Origin: DASQPJ01 sp036268355
Lineage (GTDB): Bacteria > Actinomycetota > Actinomycetes > Sporichthyales > Sporichthyaceae
Direction: 5' to 3'
Assembly: GCA_036268355.1 (NCBI GenBank)
Contig: DATAUG010000036.1
Location: forward strand, 154,967 to 218,966
Length of the DNA stretch: 64,000 nucleotides
The notes beneath the pieces are model-generated. The model was not told the DNA's origin, did not search any database, and worked only from the letters and a program-made list of their open reading frames with translations. The position numbers were made by a program, and so were the translations under genes. Position 1 is the first letter of the stretch. Every line of letters begins with the position of its first letter. This document shows positions 17,704 to 25,548 of this stretch, piece by piece.

Positions 17704-18681
17704 ATGCAGACGATCTGGAAGGGCGCGATCTCCTTCGGTCTGGTCTCGATCCCGGTAAAGGTCTTCTCCGCGACCGAGGAACGCGGCGTCTCGCTGCGCC
17801 AGGTGCACGCGGTCGACGGCGGGCGGATCCGGTACCGCCGGACGTGCGAGCTGGACGGCGCCGAGGTGCCCTACAGCGACATCGCCAAGGGCTACGACCT
17901 TGGTGGCGGCGAACTGGTCGTGCTCGACGACGCCGACCTGGAGTCGTTGCCGTTGGCTTCGACCAAGGGCGTCGAGGTGCTCCAGTTCGTGGCCGCCGAG
18001 GAGCTGGACCCGGTCGCCGTCGCCCGCAGCTACTACCTGCAGGCCGACCTGCACGGCGCCAAGCCGTACGTGCTGCTGCGCGACGCGCTGGCCAAGTCCG
18101 GGCGGATCGCCATCGTCAAGGTCGCCCTTCGCTCGCGCGAGTCGCTGGCGACGATCCGACCGCACGGCGACGTACTGGTGCTGCAGATGATGCTGTGGCC
18201 CGAGGAGATCCGCGACCCGGCGTCGTTGGCCCCGGACGCCGACGTGACGGTACGTCAGCAGGAGGTCGACATGGCCCAGGCCTACATCGAGACCATGACC
18301 TCCAGCTTCGACCCGGCCGACTACACCGACGAGTACGCTGCGGCGCTGCGTTCCGTCGTGGACGCCAAAGTGGCAGGCCATCAGATTGTCAGCCCGGAGG
18401 CCGCGGCCCAACCGGCCGCCGAGGTCGTCGATCTCATGGAGGCACTACGGCAGAGCGTCGCGCGGGCCAAGGCCCGGCGCGAGGGCGCCGCCCCGCCGTC
18501 CGGGGAGCCCGCCGCGCCGCCGGCTGCGAAGGCCGCCAAGCGACCGGCCAAGGCCGCTGCCGCGAAGGCCCCGGCGGAGAAAGCTCCCGCCAAACAGGCT
18601 GCGGCTGAGAAGGCCCCGGCGAAGAAAGCTCCGGCCAAGAACACCGCGGCCAAGAAGGCCACGGCCAAACGCACCGCCTGA
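17704..18681 (+). CDS. ku: Ku DNA end-binding protein (NHEJ)
   Basis: 325-residue bacterial Ku, the homodimeric ring that binds double-strand ends and recruits LigD activities. The start MQTIWKGAISFGLVSIPVKV is diagnostic; also LRQVHAVDGGRIRYRRTCE and LWPEEIRDP. The last ~60 residues are a Lys/Ala/Pro-rich tail of repeated AEKAPAK/KKAPAK units, as in other actinobacterial Ku proteins, probably DNA-binding. A GAAAGG box precedes the ATG. Its likely partner is the LigD polymerase at 15022. Confidence 0.95.
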   Translation: MQTIWKGAISFGLVSIPVKVFSATEERGVSLRQVHAVDGGRIRYRRTCELDGAEVPYSDIAKGYDLGGGELVVLDDADLESLPLASTKGVEVLQFVAAEELDPVAVARSYYLQADLHGAKPYVLLRDALAKSGRIAIVKVALRSRESLATIRPHGDVLVLQMMLWPEEIRDPASLAPDADVTVRQQEVDMAQAYIETMTSSFDPADYTDEYAAALRSVVDAKVAGHQIVSPEAAAQPAAEVVDLMEALRQSVARAKARREGAAPPSGEPAAPPAAKAAKRPAKAAAAKAPAEKAPAKQAAAEKAPAKKAPAKNTAAKKATAKRTA

Positions 18682-18691
18682 GACGAAAAGA

Positions 18692-18752
18692 CGAACGGGG
18701 CCGCTCCCGGCCTTCGCGGGCGCGGAGATCCGGCCCGGGTGCGGCCCGTTCG
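18692..18752. terminator. Possible bidirectional terminator between ku and the response regulator
   Basis: Arms CGAACGGGGCCGC (18692-18704) and GCGGCCCGTTCG (18741-18752) pair with one bulged base, in the gap between two convergent genes. There is no U-tract, so this is an inference from position and pairing. Confidence 0.4.
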
Positions 18753-18963
18753 GAGCAGATCCGGCGGCGTGGCCGCGGTCGAACTCCCGGCCGGAGCCGT
18801 GAGGCTTCCGGGTTTTGCGGGACCCGCGGGTTCCAGGGGGACGGCCGCCCGGATTCGCTCCGGTCGGCCCGTCGGGTGCCATCGATTCTGGTCCGCCGCC
18901 GATGACCGGAATGTGAGCGCCGAGCCTCTTGGGGCGGTGCGTCGTGGTCTACGCGCCCTCGCG

Positions 18964-19638
18964 TCAGGCGTCCGGGTCGAGTCGGTACCCGACGGCGCGG
19001 ACGGTCTTGATCGTGTCGCGGCCGAACGGACGGTCGATCTTGCTTCGCAGATGCTTGACGTACGCGTCGACGATGTTCGAGGTGCCGTCGTACGCGAAAT
19101 CCCAGACGTGCTCGATCAGGTGGGTCCGGGACAGCACCTCGCCGGGTCGGCGCACGAATTCGCCCAGCAACGCGTACTCCTTGGGCGAGAGCAGGATCTC
19201 CACACCACCACGGGTCACGACACGGGTCACCGGGTCGATGGTCAGGTCGTTGACCGCCAGGGCGACCGGCCGCTCGGCGGGCTCCCGTCGGGTGACCGCG
19301 CGCAAACGGGCGTGCAACTCGTCCAGCGCGAACGGCTTGGTCAGGTAGTCGTCCGCGCCGACATCAAGGCCGCGAATCCGGTCGGCCACGGCGTCGCGCG
19401 CGGTCAGCATCAGCACCGGTGCCCACCGTCCCTCGTCGCGGATCTGCTTGCACACCTCGAAGCCGTCCGGGGGCGGGATCATCGCGTCGAGCACGATCAC
19501 GTCGTAGGGGTTCTCCCGGACTTTCCAGAGGGCGTCGTCGCCGGTTCGCGCGCTATCCACCGCGTAGCCCTGATGGCGCAGGCTGGCCGACAACATCTCC
19601 GCCATCCCGGGGTCGTCCTCGACGAGCAGCAGTCGCAT
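18964..19638 (-). CDS. OmpR/PhoB-family response regulator
   Basis: 224-residue two-component regulator. The receiver domain has the acidic pair D8/D9, phospho-acceptor Asp51 in VIVLDAMIPPPDGF, and LTKPFALDEL with the conserved Lys. The C-terminal winged helix shows LLSPKEYALLGEFVRRPGEV and NIVDAYVKHLRSKI followed by VRAVGYRL. Its probable kinase is the divergent gene at 20224, separated by a 585-base region full of short tandem repeats. Confidence 0.93.
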   Translation of the reverse strand: MRLLLVEDDPGMAEMLSASLRHQGYAVDSARTGDDALWKVRENPYDVIVLDAMIPPPDGFEVCKQIRDEGRWAPVLMLTARDAVADRIRGLDVGADDYLTKPFALDELHARLRAVTRREPAERPVALAVNDLTIDPVTRVVTRGGVEILLSPKEYALLGEFVRRPGEVLSRTHLIEHVWDFAYDGTSNIVDAYVKHLRSKIDRPFGRDTIKTVRAVGYRLDPDA

Positions 19639-19692
19639 GCGGTCCCCCTGTTCAGCGTTTCCATCTATCCACAGTTACATCTGTCCACAGCG

Positions 19693-19760
19693 CCGTTCGT
19701 TACCGAGCGGCCGTTCGTTACCGAGCGGCCGTTCGTTACCAAGCGGCCGTTCGTTACCAG
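19693..19760. repeat. 18-bp tandem repeat (CCGTTCGTTACCGAGCGG)n
   Basis: Three complete copies starting at 19693, 19711 and 19729 (the third with one change), and a fourth partial copy from 19747. It lies in the 585-base gap between the divergent response regulator and histidine kinase genes, nearer the regulator start. Confidence 0.9.
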
Positions 19761-19804
19761 GTGCACTTCGAAATAGCGGATTCGTCGGTCCGAAGGCACT
19801 GTCC

Positions 19805-19859
19805 GTCCGAGTCCCGTCGGAGCCCCGTCCGAGTCCCGTCCGAGTCCCGTCCGAGTCCT
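19805..19859. repeat. 11-bp tandem repeat (GTCCGAGTCCC)n
   Basis: Five contiguous 11-base units from 19805, the second with two changes and the last with one. It is a second, unrelated repeat array in the same 585-base intergenic region. The remaining bases (19860-20223) show no gene and no obvious promoter that I can support. Confidence 0.9.
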
Positions 19860-20223
19860 CGGTCTGTCTGCCTGCCTCCGTCCCTGCCCACTTCCGGTCG
19901 AATCGGTAGTACCCCGGGCGCGGCGCCAAGTACCCCCACCGGACGATCCGGGTCCCTCGGGCCGGCCGGTGGGGGCAGTCCCTGACTCGACGTCAGGGAG
20001 CCTCCGGGCGTGCGCCTGCGCCGACCTCCGCAAGCCGCGAAGAGCAATGCCACTTCGCGCCTGCGGTGCGCCGGCACCAGCGTCACGGCTTGCCGAGGTC
20101 CGTTGCCCACGCGGGGGCATCCATCCGAGACTTTCGCGTGGAGACTTGGTAAAGGTCCCGGGTTCGCCGTGCCCCACCGTGCCGCCGGCTGGATGACTGA
20201 ATGATGAAAACGGAAGTTCTGTC

Positions 20224-21627
20224 GTGAAACTTAGGCCGCGGTCGCTGACCGCTCGCATAACGGTCACCTTCGGGCTGGCGGTCTCGGCCGCCCTGTTCGT
20301 CGTGTTCACGATTTTCTACGTGGTCCTGGATCACGAGCTGACCAGCGCCCAGGAGCGGGGCCTGCAGATCCGGGCCGGGTACCTCGCCGCAGCGCTGCGC
20401 TCCGGCAGCCTCGACACCGTGACGCACGATCCACTGGCCCAGTACTACGACCCGTCGGGCAATGTGCTGGTCAGTTCGACGGCGCTGGCCGGTCGCCGGT
20501 TGCTGAACGTCGACGAGGCACGCCTGCTGGAGTCCCGTGGTATCACCCGCAACCTCGACCTGGAGACATCCGGGAACGGGCCGGTGCGACTGCTCACCCG
20601 GCCATTGGGCGGCGGGCTGGGGCTGTTGGCCGTCGGGGTGTCGGCGGAGCCGGTGGTCAACGCCCAGGACCGGCTGATCGAGATCATCCTGATCGCGGCG
20701 CCGCTGCTGGTCGCCGGAGTGGTGCTGGCCGGGCGACGGGTGGTGCGGGCGGCGATGGCGCCGGTTGACCGGCTGACCCGGGAAGCCGAGGCGATCTCGT
20801 CGCTGGAGCGTGAGGCGCAGCTGTCCCGAGTTCCCGGTGAGGACGAGCTGGCCCGCCTGGCCCGGACGTTGGACCGGATGCTGGAGCGGCTGCGGGTGTC
20901 TTTTCGCCGGGAGCGGGAGTTCGTGGACGACGCGAGCCACGAGTTGCGCACCCCGATCGCGGTGATGCGTGGTGAGCTGGAGTTGGCGCGGATGGCGTCC
21001 TCGACCGGCGACACGCCGGGGTTGGACCGGTCGCTGCGGGCCGCTGCCGCGGAGAACGAACGGCTGGCTCGGCTCGCCGAGGATCTCCTGCTGCTCGCCC
21101 GGGAGCGTGCCGGGACCTTGATGGTGGCCGGTTCGCGGGTCGACCTGCTCGACCTGTGCTGGGCCGAGGCCCGCCGACTGGGCCCGGTGCTCGAACTGGA
21201 CGTCAAGGTCTCGGGTGATCCGGTGGTCTGTCCGGGCGACGAGAACCGCCTGCGTCAGGTGTTGGGCAACCTGTTGCAGAACGCCCGGACGGCCGGCGCC
21301 AGGGCAGTGCGGATTCAGCTGCAAGCGCGGGCGGGTCTGGTCGAGATGGCAGTTTCGGACGACGGGCCGGGCTTCCCGCCCAACATGCTCACCTCGGCCT
21401 TCGATCGATTCGTCCGGGCGGACGGGGCGCGGACCCGCGGCCTCGACGGTGGGGGCGCCGGGCTCGGTCTGGCGATAGTGCGGGCGATCGCCGTGGCCCA
21501 CGAGGGCGCTGTCGAGGCGCGCAACGGGCCGCCGTTGGGTGGGGCCACCGTCGTGGTGCTCCTGCCGGTCGAGCAGGAACCGGCTGCGGTGGAGGGCGTC
21601 GACATCGGTTCGGAACCCGGGGCGTGA
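20224..21627 (+). CDS. Sensor histidine kinase
   Basis: 467-residue membrane kinase. Two TM helices (TVTFGLAVSAALFVVFTIFY near residue 15 and a second near 155-170) flank an extracytoplasmic sensor domain, followed by a HAMP region, the phospho-acceptor His239 in DASHELRTPIAVM, the N-box LGNLLQNARTAGA, G1 VSDDGPGFPP and G2 GAGLGLAIV. GTG start at 20224. Its cognate regulator should be the OmpR-type gene at 18964, divergently transcribed. Confidence 0.92.
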   Translation: MKLRPRSLTARITVTFGLAVSAALFVVFTIFYVVLDHELTSAQERGLQIRAGYLAAALRSGSLDTVTHDPLAQYYDPSGNVLVSSTALAGRRLLNVDEARLLESRGITRNLDLETSGNGPVRLLTRPLGGGLGLLAVGVSAEPVVNAQDRLIEIILIAAPLLVAGVVLAGRRVVRAAMAPVDRLTREAEAISSLEREAQLSRVPGEDELARLARTLDRMLERLRVSFRREREFVDDASHELRTPIAVMRGELELARMASSTGDTPGLDRSLRAAAAENERLARLAEDLLLLARERAGTLMVAGSRVDLLDLCWAEARRLGPVLELDVKVSGDPVVCPGDENRLRQVLGNLLQNARTAGARAVRIQLQARAGLVEMAVSDDGPGFPPNMLTSAFDRFVRADGARTRGLDGGGAGLGLAIVRAIAVAHEGAVEARNGPPLGGATVVVLLPVEQEPAAVEGVDIGSEPGA

Positions 21628-21693
21628 GTCGGAACACTCCACGCCGCCTTGGATCTGCTGAATTGACCGACCGTAACTGTATCGTCTCGGACC

Positions 21694-22329
21694 GTGAGGA
21701 AGATCGCCGCGGCCGCGTTGCTGACCTTGCTGGCGTCCTTCACCGCGGGGCCGGCCGTGGCCGCCGTGGTTCACCCCGGAACCGGCTCGATGGCCCCGCG
21801 GTATCTGATGGTGCCCGGAAGCGCCGACGCGCCGGGGCTCGGCCGGGTGGTCCGGTACTCGGTCGAGATCGAACGTGGCCTGTCGGTGTCGCCGGAACTG
21901 TTCGCGGCGTGGGTGCACCGCATCCTCAACGACCCGTTGGGCTGGGGCCGCGGCGGCCGGACCATCCGGTTCGTCCGGGTCGACAGCGGCCCGGTCGACG
22001 TCCGGGTATCCCTGTCCACTCCCGCGCTCACCGATCGCGAGTGCGCCCCGTTGCGGACCTACGGTCAGGTGTCCTGCTACAACCACGGCCGTGCGGTGAT
22101 CAACGCGGACCGCTGGTTGCAGGGCTCCCCGACGTACGGCCCCGACCTGCGCGACTACCGCTTCTACCTGATCAGTCACGAGGTGGGCCACTCGCTCGGG
22201 CACCACCACGTGCACTGCCCGTACCCCGGCGCCCCGGCGCCGGTCATGGAGCAGCAGACGAAATCGCTGGAGGGCTGTCGCCCGAACTGGCTGCCCTACG
22301 GCGGCGGTCCCGCCACCGCGCTGGGCTGA
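21694..22329 (+). CDS. Secreted DUF3152 protein with zincin-type motif
   Basis: 211-residue exported protein: signal peptide RKIAAAALLTLLASFTAG, cleaved near AVAA. The mature domain matches actinobacterial DUF3152 and carries YLISHEVGHSLGHHHVHC, an HExxHxxGxxH zinc-peptidase motif, with paired Cys (CAPL, SCYNHG, GHHHVHC, GCRPNW). This suggests a secreted metallopeptidase, not experimentally established as far as I know. It lies just upstream of moeZ, as in mycobacteria. Confidence 0.85.
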   Translation: MRKIAAAALLTLLASFTAGPAVAAVVHPGTGSMAPRYLMVPGSADAPGLGRVVRYSVEIERGLSVSPELFAAWVHRILNDPLGWGRGGRTIRFVRVDSGPVDVRVSLSTPALTDRECAPLRTYGQVSCYNHGRAVINADRWLQGSPTYGPDLRDYRFYLISHEVGHSLGHHHVHCPYPGAPAPVMEQQTKSLEGCRPNWLPYGGGPATALG

Positions 22330-22526
22330 GGGGCGGCCCGAGAACCGAGCGCAGTGGCCGGCCGACGCTTTTCCAGGGTCGTCCGTGGAGCGGGGGGCGA
22401 GGGGAAAGCCGCTCCGTGGGGGGCTGAGCGGCGGCCCGAGAACCGAGCGGAGTGGCCGGCCTGACGCTTTTCCAGGGTCGTCCGTGGAGCGGGGGCGAGG
22501 GGAAAGCCGCTCCACGGGGGCTGAGC
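22324..22526. repeat. 98-bp tandem duplication with internal hairpins
   Basis: Two copies of a unit with period 98 (for example GCGGCCCGAGAACCGAGCG at 22333 and 22431) fill the gap before moeZ; a partial third start (GGGGGCTGAGCGCGG) follows. Each unit has a hairpin of CCGTGGAGCGG with CCGCTCC..., perfect over 11 bases in copy 2. The first unit includes the stop codon of the DUF3152 gene. Confidence 0.85.
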
Positions 22527-22626
22527 GCGGCCGGTGCGGCTGGGGCCCGCCGCCCCCCAGGACGGAATGGCCGGGCCCGTGACACTGTTGGCCGAAATAC
22601 CTGGCCAATGAACACCGGAGATCCCC

Positions 22627-23787
22627 GTGAGCCTGCCCCCGCTGGTCGAACCGGCCGCCGAATTGACAGTCGACGAGGTGCGCCGCTACAGCCGCCACCT
22701 GATCATCCCCGACGTCGGCATGATCGGGCAGAAGCGGCTGAAGAACGCCAAGGTGGTTTGTGTCGGGGCGGGCGGGTTGGGCTCCCCGGCGTTGCTGTAC
22801 CTGGCCGCGGCCGGGGTCGGGACGCTCGGCATCATCGACTTCGACATCGTCGACGAGTCGAACCTTCAGCGCCAGGTCATCCACGGCCAGTCGGACATCG
22901 GCCGGTCCAAGGCCGAGTCGGCCCGCGACTCGATCACCGAGATCAATCCGTTGATCACGGTCAACCTGCACACCGACCGCCTCGATTCGTCGAACGCGCT
23001 GGAGATTTTCAGCGACTACGACTTGATAGTCGACGGCACCGACAACTTCGCCACCCGGTACTTGGTCAACGACGCCTGCGTGCTGCTCGGCAAGCCGTAC
23101 GTCTGGGGCTCGATCTACCGCTTCGAGGGCCAGGTCAGCGTGTTCTGGGAGGAATACGGACCGAACTACCGCCACCTCTACCCGGAGCCGCCGCCCCCGG
23201 GCATGGTGCCCAGCTGCGCGGAGGGTGGGGTGCTCGGGGTGCTGTGCGCCTCGATCGGCTCGGTGATGGTCACCGAGGCCATCAAGTTGATCACCGGCAT
23301 CGGTGAACCGCTGGTCGGTCGGTTGATGATCTACGACGCCCTGGAGATGACCTACCGAACCGTGAAGATCCGCCGCGACCCGAGTGCTCCCCCGATCACC
23401 GAGTTGATCGACTACGAGGTGTTCTGCGGCGCGGTCTCGGAGGACGCCTCCGACGCGGTACGGGAATCCACGATCTCGGTGAAGGAGCTCAAGGAGCTGC
23501 TCGACTCCGCGGCGCCCATCGCGTTGATCGACGTACGGGAGCCGAACGAGTTCGAGATCGTCTCGATCCCGGGTGCCACGTTGATCCCGAAGGGTGAATT
23601 CGTCAACGGAAGCGCGTTGGCCCGGCTGCCCCTGGACCGACAGGTCGTCCTCTACTGCAAGAGCGGTGTCCGGTCCGCGGAGGCACTCGCGGTGACCAAG
23701 GGTGCGGGCTTTGCCGACGCCGTGCACGTGGGCGGTGGAGTGCTGGCCTGGGTGAACCAGATCGAACCGGACAAGCCGAGCTACTAG
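22627..23787 (+). CDS. moeZ: MoeZ adenylyltransferase/sulfurtransferase
   Basis: 386-residue fusion of a ThiF/MoeB E1-like domain and a C-terminal rhodanese. It adenylates the C-terminus of small sulfur-carrier proteins and transfers sulfur for thiamine, molybdopterin or cysteine-type pathways. Seen: ATP site GAGGLGSPALLYLAAAGVG, IDFDIVDESNLQRQ, catalytic-type Cys in PSCAEGGVLGVL, and rhodanese loop YCKSGVRSAE with Cys344. GTG start after the 98-bp repeats. moaE at 44672 is a possible distant functional partner. Confidence 0.93.
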   Translation: MSLPPLVEPAAELTVDEVRRYSRHLIIPDVGMIGQKRLKNAKVVCVGAGGLGSPALLYLAAAGVGTLGIIDFDIVDESNLQRQVIHGQSDIGRSKAESARDSITEINPLITVNLHTDRLDSSNALEIFSDYDLIVDGTDNFATRYLVNDACVLLGKPYVWGSIYRFEGQVSVFWEEYGPNYRHLYPEPPPPGMVPSCAEGGVLGVLCASIGSVMVTEAIKLITGIGEPLVGRLMIYDALEMTYRTVKIRRDPSAPPITELIDYEVFCGAVSEDASDAVRESTISVKELKELLDSAAPIALIDVREPNEFEIVSIPGATLIPKGEFVNGSALARLPLDRQVVLYCKSGVRSAEALAVTKGAGFADAVHVGGGVLAWVNQIEPDKPSY

Positions 23788-24087
23788 GACACGGCTAATT
23801 CTGAGATTCTGCTGAGAATTCGGCTGGCCGCGCCCGGATTGAGTGGGTTTGGTGCCGTTCCGCCTGTTGGTGGGTATTGGGTTGAACAGGGACTTCGCGC
23901 CATGATTGCGCAAAGCCGCTCAGTCTCGGGTATCTGCGAGCAACGTTGCTGGTCGGTACCAACCGGACCTTCCTCGGGCAAGAGCCTCATACCGTTGGCG
24001 GTTCGTTGTCGAACTCGCCAGGTCTTACGGGTTACGGTCCCGAGCACGTCCGGCACAGATATCCGTCCGACTCCCTGGAGTTCGCCG

Positions 24088-25014
24088 ATGAGTTCGAAGC
24101 GACTGTTCCGCCGCAGTGTGCTGAGCACCGCAATCGCAACCACCGCCGTCGTGGCCGCTGTCCTGGCGCCGGTGGCGTCCGCCAATGCGTCCGTCGGTGC
24201 AGCGGTGCCGCCGCCGGCCGTTCCGAAGTGGGCAGATTTCGGGCTGTCCTCGATCCACCCAGGCATCAACACCACCACCAAGGACGCCGTCTGCACCTCG
24301 AACTTCGTCTTCTACGACGCGTCGCACCACGCCTACCTGGGCCAGGCAGCCCACTGCTCCGGCACCGGCGGCGCCAGCGAGACCAACGGTTGCAACTCCA
24401 AGTCCTTGCCGTTGGGCACCCCGGTGGAGCTCGGCGAGACCAAGATCGTTGGGGAGCTGGTCTACAACTCCTGGCTGAGCATGCAGAAGCTGGGCGAGAA
24501 GGACGACGACACCTGTTCCAACAACGACTTCGCCCTGGTCCGGATCCCGGACAGCGCTCTGGACAAGGTCAACCCGTCGATCCCGCTGTTCGGCGGCCCG
24601 ACCGGGCTGCGGGACACCCCGGTCGGCAGCGGCGAGAGCGTGCTCAGCTACGGAAACTCGCCGCTGCGCGGCGGTATCACGTACCTCTCGCCGAAGCAGG
24701 GCGTCAGCCTCGGAACCGACCCCGCCGGGTGGGAGCACTCGGTCTACACCCTGTCGCCCGGAGTTCCCGGCGACTCCGGCAGTGGATTCATCGACTCCGA
24801 AGGCAAGGCGTTCGGGGTGCTGTCCACTCTTGCGATCGCGCCGCTGCCCGGCAGCAACGGCGTTGCCGACCTGGCCTCCTGCCTGAAGTACGCGCAGCAG
24901 CACTCGGGCATCGCCGGCCTGACCCTGGCCAAGGGCACCACCAATTTCGCCCCGGGCTCGGTGCCGGTGCTGGCCGGGTTCACCGGCGCGGCGAAGAGCA
25001 CCAGCCACAACTGA
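24088..25014 (+). CDS. Secreted trypsin-like serine protease
   Basis: 308-residue exported protease of the chymotrypsin fold. Signal peptide ATTAVVAAVLAPVASANA after a basic start. Triad: His89 in GQAAHCSG, Asp147 in NNDFALVRIP, Ser230 in PGDSGSGF. Additional Cys residues (VCTSN, AHCSG, NGCNS, DTCSN) could form disulfides. The ATG at 24088 has a GGAG box eight bases upstream. The 300 bases before it hold no gene that I can see; an AATTCT/AGAATT inverted repeat at the moeZ end may be that gene's terminator. Confidence 0.9.
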   Translation: MSSKRLFRRSVLSTAIATTAVVAAVLAPVASANASVGAAVPPPAVPKWADFGLSSIHPGINTTTKDAVCTSNFVFYDASHHAYLGQAAHCSGTGGASETNGCNSKSLPLGTPVELGETKIVGELVYNSWLSMQKLGEKDDDTCSNNDFALVRIPDSALDKVNPSIPLFGGPTGLRDTPVGSGESVLSYGNSPLRGGITYLSPKQGVSLGTDPAGWEHSVYTLSPGVPGDSGSGFIDSEGKAFGVLSTLAIAPLPGSNGVADLASCLKYAQQHSGIAGLTLAKGTTNFAPGSVPVLAGFTGAAKSTSHN

Positions 25015-25028
25015 CTGAGGTTCCTCGC

Positions 25029-25442
25029 GTGACCGCCCGGCGGGGCCTGTCCCCGTCGGGCGGTCGGCATTCGGAGGACTATGCCGAGGGCGTGCTGGCA
25101 GTCGTCGAGGCGATTCCCGCCGGGCGGGTGATGTCCTACGGTGACATCGCGGAGTTCCTCGGTGTGGGCGGGCCGCGTCAGGTGGGGTCGGTGCTGTCCC
25201 GCCGGGGCGCTGCGGTGCCCTGGTGGCGAGTCGTGCACGCCGATGGGACGGCGCCGCCCGGGAAGGACGGCCGGGCGCGACGGGAGTGGGTCGCCGAGCG
25301 AACGCCGTTGCGTCCCGGTGGCCGGGTGGACATGGCTCACGCCCGGTGGGTTCCGCGGCCCCCAGGTTCGGACGAGCTTCGCCACCAGCCGGGCGGGGCG
25401 AATTTGTCGGTGCCCTCTGATCGGATGTCCTCGCAGTGCTGA
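25029..25442 (+). CDS. Alkyltransferase-like (ATL) DNA-damage recognition protein
   Basis: 137-residue MGMT-fold protein. It keeps the DNA-binding part (IPAGRVMSYGDIAEFLG, GPRQVGSVLSRRG) but the methyl-acceptor motif PCHRV is replaced by PWWRVV, so it cannot act as a methyltransferase; ATL proteins bind O6-alkylguanine and pass it to nucleotide excision repair. The GTG start is 14 bases after the protease stop. It precedes adnA, as in M. tuberculosis. Confidence 0.88.
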   Translation: MTARRGLSPSGGRHSEDYAEGVLAVVEAIPAGRVMSYGDIAEFLGVGGPRQVGSVLSRRGAAVPWWRVVHADGTAPPGKDGRARREWVAERTPLRPGGRVDMAHARWVPRPPGSDELRHQPGGANLSVPSDRMSSQC

Positions 25443-25548
25443 TCTGGCCGGCTTCCTGGCCGTGAAGCGGGCGAAGCCCCGGTCCACGGCCCGGTTCGGC
25501 CGAGATGTTCATCGGTCGGCCTTGGGCCGGTCGCCGGGGGGGAGCAGG

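Noticed and set aside
19693..19859. CRISPR array
   Set aside because: Repeats are directly adjacent without unique spacers and there are no cas genes.
20083..23913. Very long minus-strand open frame of over 1200 codons
   Set aside because: It runs antisense through the kinase, DUF3152 and moeZ genes and is Arg/Gln/His-rich without motifs; GC-rich DNA lacks stops in shadow frames.
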